A stretch of 35,710 nt of DNA, from the NCBI GenBank assembly GCA_016788285.1, contig JAEUSW010000247.1:1-35710 (forward strand). The letters are read 5' to 3'. Position numbers and translations under genes: made by a program. Of this stretch, positions 14,686 through 21,382 are shown piece by piece (the first letter of the stretch is position 1; every line of letters starts with the position of its first letter). The stretch is from Flavobacteriales bacterium (GTDB lineage: Bacteria; Bacteroidota; Bacteroidia; Flavobacteriales_F; PHOS-HE28). The notes beneath the pieces are model-generated. The model was not told the origin of the DNA. It worked only from the letters and a program-made list of their open reading frames with translations, and searched no databases.

Positions 14686-15410
14686 GCCGTTGGTCGTTGC
14701 GCCCAGATCACCAACCGCTGGGAGCGGATCGGATCGAACGGCGCAGGCTCGGGGCCGTCGGTGCTGTCCAGCACGTCGAAGCCGGCCTCGCGCACCAGCT
14801 GTACAAGGCGCTCAGGGGCCAGGGCCGACACGCGTTCCTCGAAGTGATGGCGACCGCTGTCGTCCTCGGCCAGGATGCGCTTCACGACCATACCGTCCTC
14901 GGAGGTACGCGCGATGGTGAAGCGGACCCCACCGGCCTGGACGCACTCCATGGGCACCAGCTCCTTCAGCACACGAACGCTGTTCATGAAGTCGAGCACG
15001 AAGCGACCTCCAGGGCGCGCGGCGGCGAACGCCGCCGCCAGGGCTTTCCGGTCATCATCCTCGTCCTCGAAATAGCCCAGGCTGGTGAACAGGCACACCA
15101 CCAGGTCGAACGCCGACGAGGCGAACGGTACGCGGATATCATGCACCGCGAAGCGGGCGGAAGGCACTTCATGGCGCGCCTCCGCGATGCTCTCCGCGGA
15201 AAGGTCGATGCCGGTCACGTTGCATCCGGCCTTGGCGAACCATCGGGCATGCCGGCCCCGACCGCAGGCCAGGTCCAGCACGGTGGTCCCGGGTCCGGCC
15301 TCACACCGTCGCAGGATGGTGCTCACCCAGGCCTCCGCGTCATCCTCATCGCGATGGCCGTAGAGCAGCTTGTAGTAGGGCGTGCCGAACCAAGTGCGGT
15401 ACCAGGCCAT
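14682..15410 (-). CDS. class I SAM-dependent methyltransferase
   Basis: A 242-aa cytoplasmic methyltransferase of the Methyltransf_25/11 type. Motif I is VLDLACGRGRHARWF (residues about 44-58), followed by the acidic strand NVTGIDLSAESIAEA and motif IV FDLVVCLFTSLGYFED. The N-terminus WYRTWFGTPYYKLLYGHRD is shared by many small Bacteroidota proteins of this group. Substrate is unknown. It is the upstream gene of a two-gene unit with the ZIP transporter; the pairing does not itself suggest a shared pathway. Confidence 0.92.
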   Translation of the reverse strand: MAWYRTWFGTPYYKLLYGHRDEDDAEAWVSTILRRCEAGPGTTVLDLACGRGRHARWFAKAGCNVTGIDLSAESIAEARHEVPSARFAVHDIRVPFASSAFDLVVCLFTSLGYFEDEDDDRKALAAAFAAARPGGRFVLDFMNSVRVLKELVPMECVQAGGVRFTIARTSEDGMVVKRILAEDDSGRHHFEERVSALAPERLVQLVREAGFDVLDSTDGPEPAPFDPIRSQRLVIWAQRPTA

Positions 15411-15425
15411 TCGATGATCGGGGCC

Positions 15426-15433
15426 CGAAAGTA
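15426..15433 (-). promoter_or_regulatory. candidate -7 element TACTTTCG for the methyltransferase operon
   Basis: Minus-strand TACTTTCG matches TAnnTTTG at seven of eight positions and lies 15 bases before the ATG at 15410. The same octamer occurs at 21313-21320. Confidence 0.4.
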
Positions 15434-15459
15434 CACCACGCCCGCCCAGCGGCGGGCCC

Positions 15460-15467
15460 TACCTTCG
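15460..15467 (+). promoter_or_regulatory. candidate -7 element TACCTTCG for the lipoprotein gene
   Basis: TACCTTCG matches TAnnTTTG at seven of eight positions and lies four bases before the ATG at 15472, which would give an almost leaderless mRNA. It diverges from the promoter at 15426-15433. Confidence 0.38.
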
Positions 15468-15471
15468 CGGT

Positions 15472-16278
15472 ATGAAGTCCCCGACCGGAGCCGTGCTCGC
15501 CGCCTTGGTGCTGCTGGCGGCATGCAAGAAGGAGGACGACCTGGGCAGCGAGGAGGCCAACACGATGGTCGACCATGCGCATGCCGAGAACCTCATCGCC
15601 CCGCTTTACCCGCTGGCGCAGGCCCTTCGGATCGGCCCCGGCCTTTGGGCGCCCGACAGCGCATCGTTCTGCCTCAGCGTGGACAGCGTGCTGGGCGATA
15701 CGGCCATGTTCCCTGCGAACGGACCGGTGACGCTTCATCTGCGGTTCAGCGAAGGCGGATGCCTGGACGCCGCCGGGCGGGGTCGCACCGGCCCGCTCGT
15801 CCTTCGGTACGACAGCCTGGAAGGCGACGGCCGCGCCCGCCTGAGCGCGTTCCACACCCCCGGCCTGGAATGCGCCGGCTTCAGGATCCGGTTCGGGGCC
15901 TCGGTGAGCCCCCTGAGCGATGGCCGGCACCGGGTCCTGGTGGACAGCAGCGCGATCTGGCGCCAGGGGGCCTGGAGCCGGCGCTATCGTGGACGCCTGG
16001 ACCATGAACTGATCTCCGGCACCATCGATGACGTTCCGGGTGACGATGTGTACTCGGTGACCGTCGAGGTGATCGGCCAGGACCGCTACGGTACCGCCTA
16101 CACGGCCACGACGAGCACCGTCCTGGAGGTCGCCACGGGCTGCAAGTGGGTCAGGGGCGGCGTGCTGACCTTCGTGCAGAGCGATGAGCGCGAACGGACG
16201 CTGGACCATGGCAGTGGTTGCGACGCCCGCGCCGACCTGACCGTGGCGGACACCCGGTTCGGGTTGATAATCCCGTGA
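15472..16278 (+). CDS. lipoprotein, unknown function
   Basis: A 268-aa lipoprotein: the signal MKSPTGAVLAALVLLAAC has a good lipobox (LAAC, C18), followed by an acidic KKEDDLGSEE. The mature part is a beta-rich domain with paired cysteines (for example C227 and C250 in ATGCKWV and GSGCDAR). The C-terminal region VTVEVIGQDRYGTAYTATTSTVLEVATGCKWVRGG resembles a conserved strand pair seen in Bacteroidota lipoproteins, but no family name is certain. Residue ISGTIDDVPGDDVY is notably acidic. It is divergent from the methyltransferase gene. Confidence 0.85.
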   Translation: MKSPTGAVLAALVLLAACKKEDDLGSEEANTMVDHAHAENLIAPLYPLAQALRIGPGLWAPDSASFCLSVDSVLGDTAMFPANGPVTLHLRFSEGGCLDAAGRGRTGPLVLRYDSLEGDGRARLSAFHTPGLECAGFRIRFGASVSPLSDGRHRVLVDSSAIWRQGAWSRRYRGRLDHELISGTIDDVPGDDVYSVTVEVIGQDRYGTAYTATTSTVLEVATGCKWVRGGVLTFVQSDERERTLDHGSGCDARADLTVADTRFGLIIP

Positions 16279-16336
16279 ATAACTCCCCGGCGAGGCGGAC
16301 AAGCACCACGTCCAGCGGGCCTTGTTTTGCGGGAGA

Positions 16337-16373
16337 GCGCGCGCTCCACGCGCGCAGCGCCGGCAAGGGCCGG
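16337..16373 (+). other. two adjacent hairpins in the leader of the SiaC-like gene
   Basis: GCGCGCG (16337-16343) and CGCGCGC (16349-16355) form a 7-bp stem with loop CTCCA. Four bases later CCGGC (16360-16364) and GCCGG (16369-16373) form a second stem with loop AAGG. They sit 40-76 bases before the start codon. They could end the lipoprotein transcript or regulate the next gene; there is no T-run. Confidence 0.4.
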
Positions 16374-16412
16374 TGGATGCTCCTCCGGGATCGAACCAGC
16401 ACGCGAAGCACC

Positions 16413-16805
16413 ATGGAACCGCTGATCTACGAAGGCACGGCCAAGACCCCCTCGATCCACTTCGATGCCGACCAGGGCCGTCTGGAGCTGAAGGGGCGCT
16501 CGATCCCCGAAAACTCCATCGATTACTACAAGCCCTTGATCGCCTGGGTGGATAAGTATGCCCGTGCGCCACGGCCATCCACGGTGGTGCATGTGCAACT
16601 GGAGTACTTCAACACCAGCAGCAGCAAGTGCATCCTGGACCTCTTCAAGAAGCTGGAGGCGATCCGCACCCAGGGCAATGAGCTCGCGGTGCATTGGCAC
16701 TACGAAGAGGATGACGAGGATATGCTGGAGGCCGGCGAGGACTACCAGGCCATCATCAACATCCCCTTCCGGATGATCCTTGTGAAGGACCAGGAGGGCG
16801 CCTAG
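16413..16805 (+). CDS. SiaC/DUF1987 family regulatory phosphoprotein
   Basis: A 130-aa cytoplasmic protein of the DUF1987/SiaC family. In Pseudomonas, SiaC is phosphorylated on a threonine by the kinase SiaB and dephosphorylated by the phosphatase SiaA, and controls a diguanylate cyclase. The conserved motif LEYFNTSSSKCILDLF is present, and its Thr is residue 68, the same number as the known phosphosite. The N-terminus TPSIHFDADQGRLELKGRSIPEN and C-terminus FRMILVKD are typical. The ATG at 16413 gives the family length; in-frame codons upstream are low quality. SiaA and SiaB genes are not in the window. Its TAG stop shares CTAG with the convergent ABC gene. Confidence 0.92.
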   Translation: MEPLIYEGTAKTPSIHFDADQGRLELKGRSIPENSIDYYKPLIAWVDKYARAPRPSTVVHVQLEYFNTSSSKCILDLFKKLEAIRTQGNELAVHWHYEEDDEDMLEAGEDYQAIINIPFRMILVKDQEGA

Positions 16806-19800
16806 GTGCCGCTGGACCGGCTGGATAGCCGCTGCACGATCGAGGGGAAGACCTCCGCCCGGAGCGCGATGGCGAAGGCCAGGGACATCAGCCACAACAC
16901 GATCATGTTGGCCCAGAACGTCGGGATACGGATCCCGCCGAGCCACTTCGCCGGCGCATAGAAGTGCGCTCCGAAGAAGCCCTTGCCTTGCGCCTCGAGG
17001 TAGATGGGATCGCTCTTGCGCACGAGGGCTCCACGATCGACGGCGATGACGTTCACATCGTTCTTGTTGGTGACGAACTCGGCCAGGCTTTCGTTGCGGT
17101 GCGCGTCCAACAGGGCGAAGTAGCGCACACGGGCCTCGGGCCCATCGGTGAGCCTGGCGATGAGCTGTTCCTTGGCCAGTTCGGCCTCCTTGTACATGCG
17201 GCGGTAGTGGACCGTGAGGTCGTTCAGCAGGCCGTCCACGGCATTGAGGGCGGTCTCGTCCACATGCCCCTCCGGCGTCATCCGGAGGTCCGGCACCACC
17301 AGACCGCTGATCCGGCCGGCCTCGGCCTGCAGCTCGTTGCGGAGGAGCTCCAGATCGCGCCCCCGTTGGGTCAGCTTGGCGGGATCGGTCTCCACCCCGC
17401 GCAGGTTCGTCACCCGGTGCTGCAGTTCGCGCACCCACAGGTCCTTCTTCCAATTGGCGGTCTTCATGCGCTGGTCCAGCGCATAGAACCGCCGCTCATA
17501 GGCATTGTCGACGAACTGGGTGACCGCGAGCCCCTCGTAGGCCCAGCGACTGGCCATCACGTTGCCGATCCAGGGGACACCCTGCTGGGACGAGAACCAG
17601 GGATGCAGCTTGTCGAAGCGCACGATGATCCCCGAGAAGAGCAGCTGCGGGATGATCAGCACCGGGATCACGATGTAGATCACCTTGGCACTGTTGAAGC
17701 TGGCGCTGACGTTGAGGCCAAGGACATTGGCGAAACAACTGGTGCTGAACAGGAGCGCCCAGTGCACGAAGGCCATGTCCTGGATCCCGAGCACCCGGTC
17801 GCCCACCACCACGAACAGCAGCGACTGGATCGCGGAGATGAGGAAGAGGATGGCGATCTTGCTCAACAGGTAGCTGTTGCGGTTCAAGGCCAGGAACTTC
17901 TCGCGCTGCAGGATCTTCCGGTCGCGGATGATCTCCTCGGCGGCCACGGTGAGCCCGAGGAACAGGGAGACGATGACGGCGATGAACAGGTACTGCGGGA
18001 TGTTGTCGTTGGCGCGGTAGATGTAGGTGGCGCCCTCCTCGCCCGCACCGTGGTAGCGCAGGAAGAAGGCCATGACGAAGGCGAGCACCGGGGCCTCCAG
18101 CAGGTTGATCAGCACGTACTGACGATTGGCCAGCTTGGCGAGGATGTCCCGCGTGAAGAAGACCTTGAGCTGGACGAGCCAGCCCGGCGCCTTGAACGTG
18201 CTCCGGGGCACGCTGCGTACCTCGGGCACCTGGGCCATGCGCCCCTCCATCTGGGCCTTGAACACCTCGTTCCAGGCCTCCGGGCTGATGCGGCGTTGAT
18301 CGGTCTCCATGCCGTACTCGTCCACCAGCTTGGCCTCCAGGATGTTGAAGATCTGCTCGGGGTTCACGTTGCCACAGGCCCTGCACTGGCCCACCTCGCT
18401 GTTCACCTGGCCGGTGACGCGCTTGAAGTACACCACGGACTCCACGGGATCGCCGTAGTACACCGGGTAGCCTTCCTGATCGATGAGGAGCAACCGGTCG
18501 AACAGCTTGAAGATGTCCGAGCTCGGTTGGTGGATCACCACGAAGACGATGCGTCCGCGGAGCGCGAGCTCCTTGAGCAGGTCCATGATGTTCTCCGAGT
18601 CGCGCGAACTGAGGCCGCTGGTGGGCTCGTCCACGAACAGCACACTGGGCTCGCGGATCAGCTCCAGGGCGATGTTGAGGCGCTTCCGCTGGCCGCCGCT
18701 GATCGTCTTTTCCAAGGGCGAGCCGACCTTCAGGTCCTTCGTATCGTAGAGGCCGAGCTGTTGCAGGAGCTTCAGCACGCGGTCGCCGATCTGTGCATCG
18801 GTGAGGTCGCCGAAGCAGAGCTTGGCGTTGTAGAAGAGGTTCTGGTACACCGAGAGCTCCTCGATGAGCAGGTCGTCCTGGCTCACGTGCCCGATGACAC
18901 CGCGGATGCGCCCGGCCTCGCGGTGCACGTCCACCCCGTTGATGGTGACATGGCCGGTGGTGGGCCTGAGGTTCCCGTTCAGCACATTGAGCAGGGTGCT
19001 CTTCCCACTGCCGCTGCCGCCCATGATGCCGACCAGCTTCCCGCTGGTCTCGGCCAGGTCAAGCTCATGGAGCCCAAGGCGGCCATTGGGGAAGGCGTAG
19101 GTGATCCGCTCGGCCTTGAACACAAGCCCGTCGCGCTGGCGCCCCTTCATGAAGCTGCCCAGGATGTCGCTGTAGTAGATCGGCCGGCCGTGCGGGGGCC
19201 TGATCGACGAGCCATTGCTGAGCACATAGTGGTGGCGGCCGTTCATCGGCTGCCCGTTCAGCAGCACCCGGTCCTGACCGAGGTAGCGCACCATGTACAG
19301 GTTCACGTTGGGCACATGCAGCACCCGGAGCTCCCCTTCCAGATGGGCGTGGAGATGGCGGGCCTGGGCGAGACCGTTCTCCAGGGCGGCATCGGCATAG
19401 AGCAAATGGGGTGAATCGACCCGTTCGCCAGCGGCCTGGGCCACGAACGCCTGGCAGCGCTCGAAGTCCTCCCGACCGATGTTGAAGGTCTCCGCCACGG
19501 TGTTGACGAACTCCTGCTCCTGCTCGGCCACCCCTCCTGCGTGGATGAACTCCAGCAGGTGCATGAGCACGATGAACTTCTGCCGCTGGGTGAGCTCCTC
19601 GTTCACCTGCACGCAGATGCGCAGTACACGCACGGAGTTCACCGAGATGCGCTTGCGTCCGGAGCGGCTCTCCCCACCGGTATGGTGGAACGCGGCCACA
19701 TGGGCATCGAACCGGGCGAGGTGCTCCTCGACCTGTTCGGCGGTGAACTGCTGACGCAGGAACCGGTCCAGCATCAGTCGCCCGGCAGGTCGACCGGTAC

Positions 19801-19870
19801 CGGCGGCCGCATCGGCCCGCGCGATGATCGCGAACAGTTGCAGCAGCGCGTTGAGGATCTTCTCGCTCAT
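16802..19870 (-). CDS. ABCG-type transporter with TerB-like and FHA-like N-terminal domains
   Basis: A 1022-aa half-transporter of the ABCG/White order (ATPase then membrane). Residues about 5-145 look TerB-like (IIARADAAAG, LMLDRFLRQQF), and 185-240 FHA-like (VRYLGQDRVLLNGQPM, YVLSNGSSIRPP). The ATPase has Walker A GGSGSGKST (about 284-292), signature SGGQRKR (near 391), Walker B VLFVDEP and H-loop VIHQPSSD. A CxxC (RACG) pair follows near 496. Five TM helices (about 580-755) are separated from a last TM (near 1000) by roughly 200 extracytoplasmic residues with coiled-coil propensity. N-terminal domain assignments are inferred. I prefer ATG 19870; an in-frame ATG at 19906 sits in a hairpin. 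Substrate is unknown. Confidence 0.92.
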   Translation of the reverse strand: MSEKILNALLQLFAIIARADAAAGTGRPAGRLMLDRFLRQQFTAEQVEEHLARFDAHVAAFHHTGGESRSGRKRISVNSVRVLRICVQVNEELTQRQKFIVLMHLLEFIHAGGVAEQEQEFVNTVAETFNIGREDFERCQAFVAQAAGERVDSPHLLYADAALENGLAQARHLHAHLEGELRVLHVPNVNLYMVRYLGQDRVLLNGQPMNGRHHYVLSNGSSIRPPHGRPIYYSDILGSFMKGRQRDGLVFKAERITYAFPNGRLGLHELDLAETSGKLVGIMGGSGSGKSTLLNVLNGNLRPTTGHVTINGVDVHREAGRIRGVIGHVSQDDLLIEELSVYQNLFYNAKLCFGDLTDAQIGDRVLKLLQQLGLYDTKDLKVGSPLEKTISGGQRKRLNIALELIREPSVLFVDEPTSGLSSRDSENIMDLLKELALRGRIVFVVIHQPSSDIFKLFDRLLLIDQEGYPVYYGDPVESVVYFKRVTGQVNSEVGQCRACGNVNPEQIFNILEAKLVDEYGMETDQRRISPEAWNEVFKAQMEGRMAQVPEVRSVPRSTFKAPGWLVQLKVFFTRDILAKLANRQYVLINLLEAPVLAFVMAFFLRYHGAGEEGATYIYRANDNIPQYLFIAVIVSLFLGLTVAAEEIIRDRKILQREKFLALNRNSYLLSKIAILFLISAIQSLLFVVVGDRVLGIQDMAFVHWALLFSTSCFANVLGLNVSASFNSAKVIYIVIPVLIIPQLLFSGIIVRFDKLHPWFSSQQGVPWIGNVMASRWAYEGLAVTQFVDNAYERRFYALDQRMKTANWKKDLWVRELQHRVTNLRGVETDPAKLTQRGRDLELLRNELQAEAGRISGLVVPDLRMTPEGHVDETALNAVDGLLNDLTVHYRRMYKEAELAKEQLIARLTDGPEARVRYFALLDAHRNESLAEFVTNKNDVNVIAVDRGALVRKSDPIYLEAQGKGFFGAHFYAPAKWLGGIRIPTFWANMIVLWLMSLAFAIALRAEVFPSIVQRLSSRSSGT

Positions 19871-19899
19871 GAGGGGGTCCGCCGGGCAGGCCCGGAAAA

Positions 19900-19929
19900 G
19901 GAACATCCCTCTTTACGGGAGGGATGTCC
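19900..19929. repeat. TTTACGG-loop hairpin, fifth copy of the family
   Basis: GGAACATCCCTC (19900-19911) and GAGGGATGTCC (19919-19929) pair with one bulged A, giving an 11-bp stem around TTTACGG (19912-19918). It lies between two minus-strand genes, 26 bases after the stop of the secreted protein gene and 30 bases before the preferred ABC start. It shares the TTACGG loop with the array at 7037-7200. Confidence 0.6.
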
Positions 19930-19954
19930 GAAGGGTTCCGGGGACCGGGGACGC

Positions 19955-20374
19955 CTACTGCTTGAAGCCGATGAGCATCACGGCACAGCCGGAGCCCAGC
20001 TTGGACGGATCGAGCTGCGCCTCGATGGTGACATCCAGGGTGTTGGCCACCACCAGGTCCCAATACGGGCTGTTCGCGTGCTCCTTGTTCGTGAAGAGAA
20101 GGTTCCGCTCCTGGTCGAAGACACTGAAGACCAGATTCCCGTCGGCCAACCCGCTGCACGCCGCCACACGGTAGGTGGTGCCGCCGAAGAGCGTGAGGGA
20201 GAACTCCGCCAGTTCATCGCCCTGCAGGAGGGCCCGGTAGAACTGGCCATCGGGGATGTAGGACGCCGTGATGTGCTTGGCGCAGAGGTCGGCGATGGTG
20301 TCGCACTGCGCGGTGGCCGTTCCAGTGGCGAAAAGGCCGATCACGGTGGCGGCCGTGGCGATGGTCGTCCTCAT
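19955..20374 (-). CDS. small secreted protein, unknown function
   Basis: A 139-aa protein with a signal peptide (MRTTIATAATVIGLFATGTATAQ). The mature part has four cysteines, including CDTIADLCAKH at the start and later Cys at AACSG and GSGCAV, suggesting disulfide bonds in the periplasm. The core LAEFSLTLFGGTTYRVAACSGLADGNLVFSVFD suggests beta strands. I do not recognise the family. It starts two bases after the stop of the lipoprotein gene, so it is co-expressed with it. Confidence 0.8.
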   Translation of the reverse strand: MRTTIATAATVIGLFATGTATAQCDTIADLCAKHITASYIPDGQFYRALLQGDELAEFSLTLFGGTTYRVAACSGLADGNLVFSVFDQERNLLFTNKEHANSPYWDLVVANTLDVTIEAQLDPSKLGSGCAVMLIGFKQ

Positions 20375-20376
20375 GG

Positions 20377-21279
20377 TCAGATCAGGTACTTGGTGCGCAG
20401 CGTGGACACCTGTTCGGCGATGACCGACAGGTCCTGCGGTGTGATGGTCACCGTGGAGGTGCTGTTGATGAAGGTGGTGCGCGATGCGGCGTCGGTGACC
20501 GGCTTCTCGAAGGTGTAGGTGCTCTTGAGCCCGGCAAAGGCCTGCTTCAGGGTCTTCAGGTCGGCGCACAACGCGGCACATTGCCGGTCCTTGTCGTTGG
20601 CCTCGATCAGCGCGATGAGATCGTCCAAGGCCTTGCGTTGTTCGGCGATGCGGGGCGCCAGTTTGGCCTGGGCATCGCCCGTGGCGTGGGCAAGTGCCAG
20701 GTGCAACGAACCGATCCACCCGCCGGCGAGCACCAGGGAGGCCACATCGCCCCGCTCATTCGTCTTCAGATAGCGATCGGCGGCGCGGAAGGCCTCACCG
20801 CTGAGCCGGAGGAGGCTGTCCTGCGTGTTCACGTTCCGCTTGAACCGGTCCACGAGGCCCTTGTCGAAGGCATTGCCCATCTCCAGGGCGGCGCTCAGTT
20901 TCTCGATGGTCTGCAGGGTGGCCAAGGCGGTCTGTCCGTCCTTGTGGATGGTGGCATAGGCCAGGTCGGAACCGAACATGCCCACGGCCAGCGCACGCCC
21001 CATCCGGCCGGTCAACGCTTCGGCCTTGTTCTTGTCCATGAGCAGGTCGCGCTGGTAGGCCGCGCCGGAGCTGCGGATCAGCAGGGCGGTCTGCACCGGG
21101 GACGGGATGCTGAAGAGCTTGCCGCCCACGTTCACCACCCCACCGCCATCGGAGGGGGTGGTGGCAAGGGTGTCCTTGGCCGCGGCATCGGAGCCTTGAC
21201 CTTCACCACCGCCGCCGCAAGCGGCCAGCAGTATGGTCCCGGCGATGGTCAGGACGAAATGGGGTCGATGGGAACGCAT
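20377..21279 (-). CDS. lipoprotein, helical, unknown function
   Basis: A 300-aa lipoprotein: signal MRSHRPHFVLTIAGTILLAAC with lipobox LAAC (C21) and a Gly-rich linker GGGGEGQGSD. The mature part is mostly alpha-helical, with a coiled appearance in AALEMGNAFDKGLVDRFKRNVNTQDSLLRL and KLAPRIAEQRKALDDLIALIE. The ending TLKQAFAGLKSTYTFEKP has no recognised motif. Cysteines CAALCADLK are near residue 240. No function assigned. It leads the cotranscribed pair. Confidence 0.83.
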   Translation of the reverse strand: MRSHRPHFVLTIAGTILLAACGGGGEGQGSDAAAKDTLATTPSDGGGVVNVGGKLFSIPSPVQTALLIRSSGAAYQRDLLMDKNKAEALTGRMGRALAVGMFGSDLAYATIHKDGQTALATLQTIEKLSAALEMGNAFDKGLVDRFKRNVNTQDSLLRLSGEAFRAADRYLKTNERGDVASLVLAGGWIGSLHLALAHATGDAQAKLAPRIAEQRKALDDLIALIEANDKDRQCAALCADLKTLKQAFAGLKSTYTFEKPVTDAASRTTFINSTSTVTITPQDLSVIAEQVSTLRTKYLI

Positions 21280-21312
21280 GGTCAGTGGCTGTCCGCGGGT
21301 GCGGACCGGGGA

Positions 21313-21320
21313 CGAAAGTA
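21313..21320 (-). promoter_or_regulatory. candidate -7 element TACTTTCG for the helical lipoprotein gene
   Basis: Minus-strand TACTTTCG matches TAnnTTTG at seven of eight positions, 33 bases before the ATG at 21279. A TTG (21347-21345) lies 24 bases further upstream, slightly longer than usual spacing. Confidence 0.38.
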
Positions 21321-21357
21321 GAGGGCTACCCCACCCTCGGCCGCCAAGGGCTCAGGC

Positions 21358-21369
21358 ACTTATCAACAG
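21358..21369. repeat. 12-mer ACTTATCAACAG, copy 2
   Basis: Identical to 7680-7691. It again lies shortly after the stop of a minus-strand gene (lysyl oxidase, stop at 21383) and upstream of the next minus-strand gene. Confidence 0.55.
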
Positions 21370-21382
21370 CGCAGGGTTCGGC

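Noticed and set aside
16218-16412. Upstream extension of the SiaC-like protein to 16218
   Set aside because: The added residues are Arg/Ser-rich, overlap the lipoprotein gene, and lie outside the family's conserved start.
16964-19414. 816-aa plus-strand open frame opposite the ABCG gene
   Set aside because: Fully antisense to a gene with clear Walker, signature and membrane motifs; composition (LxxHQVH-like) is typical of a shadow frame.
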